A program made the position numbers and the translations under genes. This document shows positions 19,634 through 28,418 of a DNA stretch of 64,000 bases, piece by piece. The notes below the pieces were generated by a model. It had not been told where the DNA came from. It saw nothing but the letters and a program-made list of their open reading frames with translations, and did not search any database. The stretch is taken from positions 1-64,000 of the forward strand of contig NZ_BDBQ01000028.1 in assembly GCF_001613065.1 (NCBI RefSeq). Reading direction: 5' to 3'. This DNA is from Nocardia miyunensis NBRC 108239. Lineage in GTDB: Bacteria > Actinomycetota > Actinomycetes > Mycobacteriales > Mycobacteriaceae. Numbering within the stretch: the stretch's first letter is position 1; each line of letters begins with the position of its first letter.

Positions 19634-20053
19634 ATGACCGACTGGAATGCGAAAATCATCGCCGAGTTCCGGGCCAACGAAGGACGTGTGGGCGGGCCGT
19701 TCGAGGGCGCGCCGGTGCTGCTGCTGCATCATCGCGGCCGCAAGAGCGGGCGCGAGTCGGTGACTCCGACGATGTATATGGCTGACGATCAGGATCCGGA
19801 TCTCATCTACGTCTTCGCGTCCAAAGCCGGCGCACCGACCAATCCGGATTGGTACTACAACCTGACCGCGGCCGGATCCGCGGAGATCGAGCGCGGTACC
19901 GAGACCTATCCGGTCACCGTGGGCGAGGTCACCGGCGCGGACCGAGACCGGATCTTCGACGAGCAGGCCCGCCGCTATCCGGGTTTCGCCGAATACGCGC
20001 AGAAGGCCGCGGGCATCCGCACGATTCCGGTGTTGTCGCTGCGTCGCGCCTGA
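19634..20053 (+). CDS. Deazaflavin (F420)-dependent nitroreductase family protein
   Basis: A 139-aa protein of the Ddn-like group. It contains LLHHRGRKSGRESVTPTMY near residue 33 and the segment PDWYYNLTAAGSAEIE, both typical of F420-binding flavin/deazaflavin oxidoreductases. Such proteins reduce quinones, aflatoxin-like or nitro compounds with F420H2. ATG 19634 is chosen because GAAGGA at 19619-19624 is at the right distance. ATG 19625 is too close to that site. It may be transcribed alone or with the photolyase gene 79 bp upstream. Confidence 0.88.
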   Translation: MTDWNAKIIAEFRANEGRVGGPFEGAPVLLLHHRGRKSGRESVTPTMYMADDQDPDLIYVFASKAGAPTNPDWYYNLTAAGSAEIERGTETYPVTVGEVTGADRDRIFDEQARRYPGFAEYAQKAAGIRTIPVLSLRRA

Positions 20054-20215
20054 CTCTTGGATTGTCCGATCGTATTGCTGTACAGAGGATTTCGTGATCA
20101 AGCGCCGGCTCCGGCAGAGGATGGGCGGACACCCTACGCAGACCGTCCGCCAGGATGCCGAGCTGCCGTCACCAGGCATCGAGAACGCGCTGCGTCGGAG
20201 TCCGCCGCAGACGCG

Positions 20216-20245
20216 GAGACCCTCCGGTCGATACCGGAGGGTCTC
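20216..20245 (-). terminator. Strong hairpin downstream of ndh
   Basis: A perfect 13-bp stem GAGACCCTCCGGT/ACCGGAGGGTCTC with a 4-nt loop lies 11 bp beyond the ndh stop. It separates ndh from the convergent nitroreductase gene. There is no T-run. Confidence 0.75.
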
Positions 20246-20255
20246 GGGGGAACGG

Positions 20256-21548
20256 CTAGGCCGCTCGTCGTTGTTCGGCCTCGGGCGCGGCAGCGGCCTT
20301 CTCGGCCTCGGCGAAGCCCGGACGACCGGTGCCGATGAAGGCCACCAGCCAGGACGCGACCGCGACGTACCGGTTGCGGAATCCGACCAGGTAGAACAGG
20401 TGCACCGCGAGCCACGCGGTCCATGCGATGAAGCCGGTGAACTTCATCTTGTCGTTGACCTTGGTGACCGCGCTGAACCGGCTGATCACCGCCATGGATC
20501 CCTTGTCCCAGTAGACGAACGGGGTGCCGGGCTGCTTCTTGCGGCGGATGATGTCCGCGACGTGGCGGCCCTCCTGCATCGCCGTGGGCGACTGGCCCGG
20601 GTAGCCGTTCAGCGAGGTCATATCGCCGATGGCGTAGATGTCCGCGTGGCCGCCGACCGTGCAGTCCTGGTTGATCAGCAGTCGCCCGGCGCGGTCGGTC
20701 TCGCAGCCGGTGGCCTCGGCCAGCAGCCCGGCGAAACCACCGGCCGCCACACCCGCCGACCACACCACGGTCTCGGCGGCGATGCCGCGCTCGACGCCGT
20801 CCTTGGTCTTGACCGTCACCTTGTCGTTGTCGATATCGGTGACGAACGTGTCGAGCAGCACCTCGACGCCGTTGCGGGTCAACGACTCTCGCGCGTATTC
20901 CGACAGGCTGCCGCCGAACGGGGGCAGCACGGCACCGGCGCCCTCCACGAGAGCGACCGAAATCTCTTGGTGGTAGTGCCTTTTCGCGAGTTCCTTCAGC
21001 TGACCAGCGACCTCGACACCGGTCGGCCCGGCGCCGACGACCACGAAGCTCAGCAGCCGCTCCCGGGTCCGCTGGTCGGCCCCGGCGGCCTCGGCGAAGA
21101 CGCGCTCGATCTGCGCGCGCAGCCGCTCGGCATCGTCGATGGTCTTGAGCGAGTAGGTCTTCTCCGCGAAATCGTCACGGCCGAAATAGGACTGGTTCGC
21201 TCCGGTGGCCGCGATCAGCGACCCGTAGCGGATCTTGCGCGGCCCCTGCTCGGTCTCGTAGGTGAGCACCGCGGCGGCGGCGTCGATATCGACGACCTTG
21301 CCCAGTCGCACATCCGCACCCTTGTGCCGACGCAGCACCTGCGCAATCGGCGGGGCGATGTCTGTGGCGGGGAGCACACCCGTCGCTACCTGGTACAGCA
21401 GCGGCTGGAACAGATGCTCCGGCGTACTCGAGATGAGGACGTATTCAACCCCCGACTTGCTCAACTGCTTCGCGGCGGCGAGCCCGCCGAAGCCCGATCC
21501 GACAATGACGACATCCGCGGCTTCGATACCCGCATCCACGTTCTGCAT
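20256..21548 (-). CDS. ndh: Type II NADH dehydrogenase (NDH-2)
   Basis: A 430-aa membrane-associated flavoprotein. NDH-2 passes electrons from NADH to menaquinone without pumping protons. The FAD loop is VVIVGSGFGGLAAAKQL, the NADH loop is FVVVGAGPTGVEVAGQL, and the second FAD contact is ADIYAIGDMTSLN. A C-terminal amphipathic helix region around AWLAVHLFYLVGF gives membrane attachment. Start ATG 21548 has an AAGGAGG site. A LysR regulator starts 111 bp away in the other direction and may share the promoter region. Confidence 0.94.
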   Translation of the reverse strand: MQNVDAGIEAADVVIVGSGFGGLAAAKQLSKSGVEYVLISSTPEHLFQPLLYQVATGVLPATDIAPPIAQVLRRHKGADVRLGKVVDIDAAAAVLTYETEQGPRKIRYGSLIAATGANQSYFGRDDFAEKTYSLKTIDDAERLRAQIERVFAEAAGADQRTRERLLSFVVVGAGPTGVEVAGQLKELAKRHYHQEISVALVEGAGAVLPPFGGSLSEYARESLTRNGVEVLLDTFVTDIDNDKVTVKTKDGVERGIAAETVVWSAGVAAGGFAGLLAEATGCETDRAGRLLINQDCTVGGHADIYAIGDMTSLNGYPGQSPTAMQEGRHVADIIRRKKQPGTPFVYWDKGSMAVISRFSAVTKVNDKMKFTGFIAWTAWLAVHLFYLVGFRNRYVAVASWLVAFIGTGRPGFAEAEKAAAAPEAEQRRAA

Positions 21549-21659
21549 GACAGCCTCCTTCTGTCATTAGTAAACGCGATCCGGAAGGGGACTGTTCCAC
21601 GGGTCAGGGCGCATAATTCAGATGACTCTTATCTGGATCTTTCATGAATGGAGATCGTG

Positions 21660-22517
21660 ATGGAACTACGGCAGCTCTCGTACTTCGTCGCCGTCTGCGA
21701 GGAGCTCAGCTTCAGCAGGGCGGCTTCGCGGTGCTTCATATCGCAATCGGCTATCAGTCACCAGATCGCCAGACTCGAACATGATCTTGGTGTACAGCTC
21801 TTCGAACGCTCCACGCGATCGGTCGTCCCGACCGACGCAACCGCTCGGCTACTTCCGCTTGCCAAACAAATGCTGAGCCTGGAATCGGCCATTCGCGCAG
21901 CTGTACGGGCATCGGGGCCTCGAATTCGCCTCGCCGCCAACATGTCCTTCGCAACCAGATCACTCTCCGCCATCGCGGGGGCGCGCGATGCGCATCCGGG
22001 GGCGGAGATCGAATTCGTGATCAAGCCGTTCCGGCAGCGCATCGCCGCGGTGGCAGATGGCGATTGTGATCTTGCTCTCATCCGCGGCAGCGTCGATCAG
22101 CCCGGCCTGACGGTGGAACAGCTGTGGGTTGAGGACCTCGTTCTGGCCGCGTCCACTTCTCATCCGCTCGCCGGACGCGAAGACGTCACACTCGCCCAGT
22201 TGGGTAATTACCCACTATTGCTGCCGCCGGAACAGGAACAGGTGCTGCTGCACAACGTGGTGCGGTCCGCCTTCGCCGATCTGCCCACCCGGCCCACCTT
22301 CGGACCGCCCATCCCGCCGGACCACACGGCCACCATGGAGTTGATCAACCGTCCAGACGCCTGGACCATCCTGTACGCGAACACGGCGGTCGAGGGGATC
22401 GCCCGATTGAATCTGGCCGGAAACCCGCTGCGGGTGCCGGTGTCCTCGGTCGTGCGCAGTGATGTGCGGCCCTCACCGATCCTGGTGACGTTGCTGGCCG
22501 CACTGCACAGCTCCTGA
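21660..22517 (+). CDS. LysR-family transcriptional regulator
   Basis: A 285-aa LysR regulator. The N-terminal HTH is visible in ELRQLSYFVAVCEELSFSRA and the recognition helix ISQSAISHQIARLEHDLG. The effector domain (about 90-285) is of the LysR substrate-binding type. Start ATG 21660 fits TGGAGA at 21649-21654. ATG 21648 would overlap that site. It is divergent from ndh, which it may control. The gene ends 9 bp before the convergent conservon GTPase. Confidence 0.9.
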   Translation: MELRQLSYFVAVCEELSFSRAASRCFISQSAISHQIARLEHDLGVQLFERSTRSVVPTDATARLLPLAKQMLSLESAIRAAVRASGPRIRLAANMSFATRSLSAIAGARDAHPGAEIEFVIKPFRQRIAAVADGDCDLALIRGSVDQPGLTVEQLWVEDLVLAASTSHPLAGREDVTLAQLGNYPLLLPPEQEQVLLHNVVRSAFADLPTRPTFGPPIPPDHTATMELINRPDAWTILYANTAVEGIARLNLAGNPLRVPVSSVVRSDVRPSPILVTLLAALHSS

Positions 22518-22526
22518 GTCCGTGGG

Positions 22527-23147
22527 TCAGCCCTGGTTCTCCACGCGATGGAACAGATGTTCCACCAGGGTGATCAGCGAGCGCAGACAGGTTCCGCGAT
22601 CGCGGGCGTCCAGGGCGGTGAGCGGAGTGTTCGGCTCGAGGTCCAGAGCGTCGCGGATCTCGCTGAGCGGATACCGCTGGGAGCCCTCGAACTCGTTGAC
22701 CGCCACCGAATACGGGACGCCGCGCTCCTCGAGGACCGCGAGCACCTCGTCGGCCTTGTCGATTCGGCGGGTGTCGATCAGGACCAGCGCGCCGAGCGCG
22801 CCGCGAGACAGTTCCTCCCACAGGGGAATGAACCGCCGCTGCCCCGGCGTGCCGAAAAGGTACAGCGCCAGTTGCGGATTCAGCGTGATGCGGCCGAAAT
22901 CCATTGCCACTGTGGTGGTTACCTTGCCGGGTAAGCCGGCCATATCGTCGATGCCGACGCTGGCCTCGGTGATGGTCTCCTCGGTGCGCAGCGGCCGGAT
23001 CTCGGACACGCTGCCCACGAACGTGGTCTTGCCGACGCCGAAATTACCGGCGACCAGTAGCTTCACCGACCGGGTCACGGTCTCGGGCGCATAGTCGACA
23101 GTGCGGTCGGGGACCGCCGGCTCAGACGGCGAGAGCGCGGAGCCCAT
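22527..23147 (-). CDS. Conservon GTP-binding protein (CvnD type)
   Basis: A 206-aa small GTPase-like ATP/GTP-binding protein. The P-loop is GNFGVGKTTFVG near residue 37, and the DxxG-like region is FGTPGQRRF. An NxxD-like element falls in VAVNEFEG. These proteins form the fourth member of the actinobacterial conservon, in which a membrane histidine-kinase-like protein, a roadblock protein, a DUF742 protein and a GTPase act as a G-protein-like module. Start ATG 23147 has a perfect AGGAGG site. The gene overlaps the DUF742 gene by 26 bp. Confidence 0.92.
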   Translation of the reverse strand: MGSALSPSEPAVPDRTVDYAPETVTRSVKLLVAGNFGVGKTTFVGSVSEIRPLRTEETITEASVGIDDMAGLPGKVTTTVAMDFGRITLNPQLALYLFGTPGQRRFIPLWEELSRGALGALVLIDTRRIDKADEVLAVLEERGVPYSVAVNEFEGSQRYPLSEIRDALDLEPNTPLTALDARDRGTCLRSLITLVEHLFHRVENQG

Positions 23148-23472
23148 TGAGTACCTCCTCGAGCAATGCAAGCTCCGGCACGGATTTCGCCGGAGCCGGT
23201 GTGGCCAGGTGGCCGCTGTCCAGCAGGTCGGATGCGAGGATCTTCACCACCGAGGGGGGAAGATCCAGGTAGGCGGCGATCTCGGCCAGCGAGAGCACGC
23301 GGCGCCGACTGCACACCCCCAGGACCCGCAGCGCATCCGGGCTCGCGCCGGGTGCTGGATCCTGAGCTGCTACAACGAGGGTTACCAGGTCGAGTTCTCG
23401 ACTGGGCCGCAGGCGACCGCCTGTACGGACATACGAACGCACCAGATCCGGGTCGCGCCGGTGGTTACTCAT
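23122..23472 (-). CDS. DUF742 protein (CvnC type)
   Basis: A 116-aa conservon protein. DUF742 features include DPDLVRSYVRTGGRLRP at the N-terminus and a winged-helix-like segment LSLAEIAAYLDLPPSVVKI. It is the third gene of the conservon and overlaps the GTPase gene. The family is thought to link the roadblock protein with the GTPase. Start ATG 23472, 11 bp after the roadblock gene. Confidence 0.9.
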   Translation of the reverse strand: MSNHRRDPDLVRSYVRTGGRLRPSRELDLVTLVVAAQDPAPGASPDALRVLGVCSRRRVLSLAEIAAYLDLPPSVVKILASDLLDSGHLATPAPAKSVPELALLEEVLNGLRALAV

Positions 23473-23483
23473 GTCACCGGCCG

Positions 23484-23891
23484 CTAGTGCTGGCGCGGAA
23501 GGCTACCGAGCTCCCGGCCGACCCGTCCGGCGAGTTCGTTCATCCTGTGGGCGACCATGCTGACATCGACCTCGCTGGTCGTCGACACGCCGATCAGGGC
23601 ACCCTCACCGGCAGCGGTGATGAAGATCATCCCCTCGTCGTACTCGGTCATGTTCTGCCGCACGGCATTCGCCGTGCCGCAGAATTCGCCCAGGGCCTTG
23701 CCCAGTGAACGTAGCCCCGAGGAGGCGGCGGCGAAGCGTTCGGCGTCATCCAGACTGATGGCACCGACGTGGGCGATGCGCAGACCGTCTTCGGAGAGCA
23801 GGACGGCGAAGCGAACGCCGGGAACGTGGAGATCGTCGAGCATCCAGGCCAGTTTGTTGCCGTCGGTGACGGCTGTACCGGGTGTGCCCAT
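23484..23891 (-). CDS. Roadblock/LC7 domain protein (CvnB type)
   Basis: A 135-aa roadblock/LC7 protein. The fold is recognised by LAWMLDDLHVPGVRFAVLLSEDGLRIAH and the later ITAAGEGALIGVSTTSEVDV. In conservons it is expected to bind the GTPase. Start ATG 23891 overlaps the stop of the upstream sensor gene as ATGA, so translation is coupled. Confidence 0.93.
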   Translation of the reverse strand: MGTPGTAVTDGNKLAWMLDDLHVPGVRFAVLLSEDGLRIAHVGAISLDDAERFAAASSGLRSLGKALGEFCGTANAVRQNMTEYDEGMIFITAAGEGALIGVSTTSEVDVSMVAHRMNELAGRVGRELGSLPRQH

Positions 23892-25387
23892 CAGGATGTC
23901 ATCCCTTCGCTGTGTTCGTCGAATGCGGCGCGGCCGCTCTGGGAACCGCTGTGCCACGCGGTCGCGATCTCGGGGCGGGGCAGCGCGGTGGTTTCGGAGA
24001 CAGTGCCGTCCTCGGCGCTGGCCAGTCGCGCCACGCTGGAGACCGAAACGGTCCGGCGACGGCGGCGCGGCAGTCCGCCCGGGGTGATCTCGTGCACGGT
24101 CGAGGTGGTGACGGGCTCCGGCTCCTGGATCGACACCGGCTCCGGCTCCCGGATCGGGGAGGGGGCGGGCATCGGGGGATTCGGTTGCACCGCAACGGGT
24201 TCCACGGGTGCGGGTGCGGATACCGTCGGCACCGCCGGGTCTGCGGCGGGCTGGTCGCTGTTGTTCTTGCGCTCGGTGAGCAGGGTTTCGGGCACGAATA
24301 CCATGGCGCGCATACCCCCGTACGCGTTGGGGCCGTCGACATAGACGCTGAATCCGTATCGACGGGCCAGGGCGGCGATACCGGGCAGGCCGACTCGCGG
24401 CGCCGGGCCGAGCTGGTGGATGTCCACGGCGCGCTCTCCGGCGAGGATCTGCCGTGCCTCCTCCATCTGCTCGGCGTTCATCCGCACGCCGGCGTCATCG
24501 ATGATGATGGTGACGCCGTGGTGGCCTTCCTGGAAACTGACGTCCACGAAGGAGGTCGGCGGCGAGTAGCGCAACGCGTTGTCCAGCAGGGTGGCCAACG
24601 TGTGCACCAGTGGTTCGACCGCACGGCTGATGACGACGCGGTCGAGTTGCCCGGGCCGCACACGCGTGTAGTCGCGCACGCGGCCGATGGCGCCGCCGAC
24701 GATGTCGGTCAAGGACTGCTGGGGCCAGCGGCGTCCGGGCAGACCGCCACAGACGATGACGTAGGACTGCGCCTGACGGATCATCTGCTGGACGTTGTGG
24801 TCGATGCGGGAGAGCGTCTCGTAGACCTCGTCGCCGCGGTGGCGGCGCAGCGCGTCGCTGACCACCTGGCCGACGTCGGCGCCCAGGCTCACCACCGAGG
24901 TGCCGAACGAGCGCACCGCGGCGCTGGTGGCCTCGTGCGCACCGGCCTGGACGTCGTTGCGGACCTTGTCCGCCTCCGCGCGGGCGGCCTCGATCTCGGC
25001 CCGCCCGGCGCTCTCGGCCTGCGAAATGGCTTGCTGCGCTTCGAATTCCGCCTCGTGGCGGGTTCGGTCGCGGGTCTCGGCCTGCACCATGTGCAGATCT
25101 GAGATGTAGCGCTCGGCCAGGCCGCGTAGCAGCCGGGGGAAGCGCTCGTTGCCGGTGGGCAGTTCCACCTGGCTGTCCGAATGTCGCGTGGACTCGACCG
25201 CGAAGGGCATCGTCGTGGTGACGAAGTACTCGAGCGCGTCCTCGCGCGTGGTGACCTCGCGGGCAACGGTCTCGGCGCGGGTGCGCTGCTGGGCCGCGTA
25301 GTAGACCGCGTAGACCGCCGCGCACACGGCCAGGAGGAGCACCACGGCGAGGATCCACGAAATCGTCACGGCAGTAGATTGATTCAT
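23891..25387 (-). CDS. Conservon sensor histidine-kinase-like ATPase (CvnA type)
   Basis: A 498-aa membrane protein. One membrane helix lies near residues 8-30 (ISWILAVVLLLAVCAAVYAV). It is followed by a helical, Glu/Arg/Ala-rich linker to about residue 160. The HATPase_c region includes LATLLDNALRYSPPTSFV and IIIDDAGVRMN. No convincing phospho-accepting His box is visible, as expected for conservon A proteins. The C-terminal 100 residues are Pro/Glu-rich with PEPV repeats. Start ATG 25387 follows AGAGGAAACC. It heads the four-gene operon cvnA-B-C-D. Confidence 0.92.
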   Translation of the reverse strand: MNQSTAVTISWILAVVLLLAVCAAVYAVYYAAQQRTRAETVAREVTTREDALEYFVTTTMPFAVESTRHSDSQVELPTGNERFPRLLRGLAERYISDLHMVQAETRDRTRHEAEFEAQQAISQAESAGRAEIEAARAEADKVRNDVQAGAHEATSAAVRSFGTSVVSLGADVGQVVSDALRRHRGDEVYETLSRIDHNVQQMIRQAQSYVIVCGGLPGRRWPQQSLTDIVGGAIGRVRDYTRVRPGQLDRVVISRAVEPLVHTLATLLDNALRYSPPTSFVDVSFQEGHHGVTIIIDDAGVRMNAEQMEEARQILAGERAVDIHQLGPAPRVGLPGIAALARRYGFSVYVDGPNAYGGMRAMVFVPETLLTERKNNSDQPAADPAVPTVSAPAPVEPVAVQPNPPMPAPSPIREPEPVSIQEPEPVTTSTVHEITPGGLPRRRRRTVSVSSVARLASAEDGTVSETTALPRPEIATAWHSGSQSGRAAFDEHSEGMTS

Positions 25388-25660
25388 CAGGTTTCCTCTT
25401 GCCGGGTGCCCGGCCGCCTCGCCTTCCTCAGCTCGTCGGCCGCGTCTTGCCCGCGACCGGATCATGCCTGTCAACTTCTGGGAGCCCGGCCAGGCGAAAG
25501 CCCGCCCGGTGAAAGCTCGAATTGCCGCCGGGACAGGCGATCTCGCGACGGCACCGCCGGTGCAGGACCGGACCGCTCCCGTAACCCGACGAGGGCCAAC
25601 AGTAGCAGTATTTCAGGATGACAGCGACCGAACCGTTACAAACTCTTGTGATCGAAAACA
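25388..25660. other. Intergenic region between conservon and IS element
   Basis: This 273-bp stretch upstream of the conservon must hold its promoter. The end nearest the IS is AT-rich (GATCGAAAACAACAG). Short open frames here have no ribosome site and no recognisable sequence. Nothing else was seen. Confidence 0.3.
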
Positions 25661-25708
25661 ACAGTGGCCCCGGCTGTTCTTGGTTTCAAGGGGTCGCCGC
25701 AACACTCT
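25661..25708 (+). repeat. IS30 left inverted repeat
   Basis: 48 bp from ACAGTGGCCCC to CGCAACACTCT. The outer 16 bases are identical to the right end, and the inner part aligns with gaps. Confidence 0.85.
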
Positions 25709-25712
25709 GGTG

Positions 25713-27257
25713 TTAGGTGGTTAGTAGATCACGCAGACGCTCGGCTGGGGTATCCCAGCCGAGCGTTTTGCGTGGACGTCCGTTGAGTTCCTGGGCGACG
25801 TGTTCGAGGTCTTCGGGACCGAACACGCTCAGGTCGGTGCCTTTGGGGAAGTATTGGCGCAGTAGGCCGTTGGTGTTCTCGTTGCTGCCGCGCTGCCAGG
25901 GGCTGGCCGGATCACAGAAGTAGACGGCCATGTCGGTGGCGATCGAGAACTGTTTGTGCCGGGCCATCTCGCTGCCCTGGTCCCAGGTCAGCGACCCGCG
26001 TAGGTGAGCGGGCAGGGTCGAGATCGTGGCGATCAGCCCGTCACGCACCGACTCGGCGTCGTGGCCGCCGGGCAGGTGGACCAGCATGGTGTAGCGGGTG
26101 GCGCGTTCGACCAGGGTGCCGATCGCGGTCTTGTTGTATTCCCCGGTGATCAGGTCCCCTTCCCAGTGACCGGGCACCGCACGGTCCTCAACTTCGGCGG
26201 GCCGGTCACTGATCATGATCATCTCATCGACGAACCGGTGGGTCCGCTGATCAGGTTTGCGGTGCGAGACACGCCGGGTCCGGCCCGACCGGAGTGCTTG
26301 CTGCACTTCACGTTTGAGCCCGCCACGGGCCTGGAAATACAGTGCCTGATAGATCGTTTCGTGACTCACCCACATACTTTCGTCGTCGGGAAAGTCCCTG
26401 CGCAGGCGGTGAGAGATCTGCTCTGGTGAATGCCGGGCAGCCAAACCCTGCGCCACCGCCTCACGCAAGGCGCGGTTCTTCACCAGTTTGGACTCCTTCG
26501 GGCGTGACCGGGCCTCAGCAGCGGCCCGATCAGCCTGATAGGGCAGGTAGAGCCCATCGATCCGATGTGACCGGACCTCACGCGACACCGTCGATTTGTG
26601 CTTGCCGATCCTGGCGGCGATCTGGGTTAGCGACAGCTCGACAGCGAGCCCGTCGGCGATCATCAGCCGATCTGCCAGGGACAAGTAGCGGTCACTGACT
26701 GCCACCGGCACGTCATTGCTGATCTTGGTCACTGGCTCTGTGTAGCGAGTCCCGGTCGCATAGTCCACCACCGTCCCGTCCGGGTGAATCCGGGTGTTGA
26801 TCTTGGCGGAATACACCCTGCGCACTCCGCCACGCCAATCCCTGCCAGTGCGTTCGTTCACCCCGACCGCACGAGCAGCACGCGTGGTCGACCACCCAGC
26901 CTCGGTCAGCTCGAGGAACCGCCGCTTGGCCTCGGGTTTACCACTCGCTTTCTTCTCAGCGCCGATCAACCCGGCCTCGACCAAGATCCGGCGAGCCACC
27001 GAATGTGACACCCCCGCCGCTTTGGCTGCCTGGTTCACCGACCGACTCGACTCGAACACCGACCCGATAACCTGCGCATCCGGGATTCGGCGCGCCCGCC
27101 GGGCCTTCCCCGCTGGACAGCCCCTCGCCCGCAAAATCGCATAACAACGCTGCCGCGGGATCCCCACCGCCAACGCCGCATCCTTCACCGGCACACCGGA
27201 ATCCACCAAACGCGCCAACTGATCACCGAACCGGACCAAATCCTCCCGAAACGACAC
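25713..27257 (-). CDS. IS30-family transposase
   Basis: A 514-aa DDE transposase. The N-terminal 150 residues carry repeated HTH segments such as VNQAAKAAGVSHSVARRIL. A second DNA-binding region has LTQIAARIGKHKSTVSREV, the hallmark IS30 HTH. The catalytic triad is seen in HWEGDLITG (Asp), TWDQGSEM (Asp) and NENTNGLLRQYFPKG (Glu). The protein is longer than classical IS30 transposase (383 aa) because of the extra N-terminal HTH modules. Start is GTG 27257 near the right repeat. The gene looks intact. Confidence 0.95.
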   Translation of the reverse strand: MSFREDLVRFGDQLARLVDSGVPVKDAALAVGIPRQRCYAILRARGCPAGKARRARRIPDAQVIGSVFESSRSVNQAAKAAGVSHSVARRILVEAGLIGAEKKASGKPEAKRRFLELTEAGWSTTRAARAVGVNERTGRDWRGGVRRVYSAKINTRIHPDGTVVDYATGTRYTEPVTKISNDVPVAVSDRYLSLADRLMIADGLAVELSLTQIAARIGKHKSTVSREVRSHRIDGLYLPYQADRAAAEARSRPKESKLVKNRALREAVAQGLAARHSPEQISHRLRRDFPDDESMWVSHETIYQALYFQARGGLKREVQQALRSGRTRRVSHRKPDQRTHRFVDEMIMISDRPAEVEDRAVPGHWEGDLITGEYNKTAIGTLVERATRYTMLVHLPGGHDAESVRDGLIATISTLPAHLRGSLTWDQGSEMARHKQFSIATDMAVYFCDPASPWQRGSNENTNGLLRQYFPKGTDLSVFGPEDLEHVAQELNGRPRKTLGWDTPAERLRDLLTT

Positions 27258-27280
27258 GATCGCCGCAACCCTCTCAATCG

Positions 27281-27331
27281 AGAGTGTTGCGACGATCGCG
27301 TGAACCCAAGGTTTCCAGCCGGGGCCACTGT
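27281..27331 (-). repeat. IS30 right inverted repeat
   Basis: 51 bp, read on the minus strand from ACAGTGGCCCC to CGCAACACTCT. It is three bases longer than the left repeat. Confidence 0.85.
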
Positions 27332-27349
27332 AGTGCAGATTCGAATGGA

Positions 27350-28309
27350 CTAGCCCTTGTGGGTCTTGACCGCTTCGGTCAGCTGCGGAGCGACGTTGAA
27401 CAGGTCGCCGACGATGCCGTAATCGCTGATCTCGAAGATCGGAGCTTCCTCGTCCTTGTTGACCGCGACGATGGTCTTCGAGGTCTGCATGCCCGCGCGG
27501 TGCTGGATCGCGCCGGAGATGCCCAGCGCGACGTACAGCTGCGGGGAGACCGTCTTACCGGTCTGGCCGACCTGGAACTGGCCCGGGTAGTAGCCAGAGT
27601 CGACCGCGGCGCGCGAAGCGCCGACCGCCGCGCCGAGCGCATCGGCGAGCGGCTCGACCACCTTGTGGAAGTTGTCCTCGCTGCCGACGCCGCGGCCACC
27701 GGAGACCACGATGGTGGCCTCGGTGAGTTCCGGCCGGTCGCCGCCGACCACGGGCTCGCGGGAGGTCACCTTGGTGACGCCCTCTTCCTGCGCGGGAACC
27801 TCGACGGCCACCTTCTCGCCGGCGCCGGCCTGCGGGGCGGCGTCGATCGCGCCCGGACGCACCGAGATCACCGGCACGTCACCGGTTGCCTTGGCGTCCA
27901 CGGTGAACGCGCCACCGAAGATGGAGTGCGTGACGATGCCGTCGGCCTTGACGTCGATGACGTCGACCAGCAGGCCGGAGCCGATGCGGGCGGCCAGGCG
28001 ACCCGACACCTCCTTGCCCTCGGCGGAGGCGGCGACCAGGATCGCGGCCGGGGCGGCCGATTCGCTCAGTCCGGCCAGCACATCGACCTTCGGGGTGACC
28101 AGGAAGCCGTCGACGTCGTCGGACTCGGCGACGTAGATCTTCTCGGCACCGGCCGCGGCCAGGGCGTCGGCGAGCTTGTCACCGGTTCCGGCCGGGCCGA
28201 GCACGACCGCGGCCGGGGTGCCCAATGTGCGGGCGGCGGTGAGTAGTTCGGTGCTGACCTTCTTGACCGCACCGTCGGCGTGCTCCACGAGCACGAGTAC
28301 TTCTGCCAT
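27350..28309 (-). CDS. etfA: Electron transfer flavoprotein subunit alpha
   Basis: A 319-aa ETF alpha subunit (FixB type). ETF accepts electrons from acyl-CoA dehydrogenases and passes them to the membrane quinone pool. The C-terminal FAD domain shows [46 protein letters not shown] and [15 protein letters not shown]. The N-terminal part is the ETF alpha/beta Rossmann fold. Start ATG 28309 has an AGGAGAAG site. It lies 109 bp downstream of etfB and is probably co-transcribed. An IS30 copy is inserted directly after its stop. Confidence 0.97.
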   Translation of the reverse strand: MAEVLVLVEHADGAVKKVSTELLTAARTLGTPAAVVLGPAGTGDKLADALAAAGAEKIYVAESDDVDGFLVTPKVDVLAGLSESAAPAAILVAASAEGKEVSGRLAARIGSGLLVDVIDVKADGIVTHSIFGGAFTVDAKATGDVPVISVRPGAIDAAPQAGAGEKVAVEVPAQEEGVTKVTSREPVVGGDRPELTEATIVVSGGRGVGSEDNFHKVVEPLADALGAAVGASRAAVDSGYYPGQFQVGQTGKTVSPQLYVALGISGAIQHRAGMQTSKTIVAVNKDEEAPIFEISDYGIVGDLFNVAPQLTEAVKTHKG

Positions 28310-28418
28310 TGTTCTCTTCTCCTGGGGGTTGCTCGGGGTCGGCATGAGCGGTCAGAGCCGGAGGCGTAGCGAAGCGTCACCACGCAGGCCCCCGCCCATG
28401 CCGCAGCAGGCACAGCTG

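Larger units (their letters stand above)
25661..27331 (-). mobile_element. Complete IS30-family insertion sequence
   Basis: A 1671-bp element bounded by imperfect inverted repeats of about 50 bp that begin ACAGTGGCCCCGGCTG at both ends. It contains one transposase gene read on the minus strand. No target-site duplication is clear: left flank ends AAACA, right flank begins AGTGC. It sits 19 bp beyond the etfA stop. The element appears intact and may be active. Confidence 0.9.

Noticed and set aside
20094..21647. 517-codon plus-strand frame over ndh
   Set aside because: Shadow of the NDH-2 gene, whose motifs are unmistakable on the other strand.
25655..27336. Target-site duplication around the IS30 element
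   Set aside because: Flanks AAACA and AGTGC do not match at any nearby offset.
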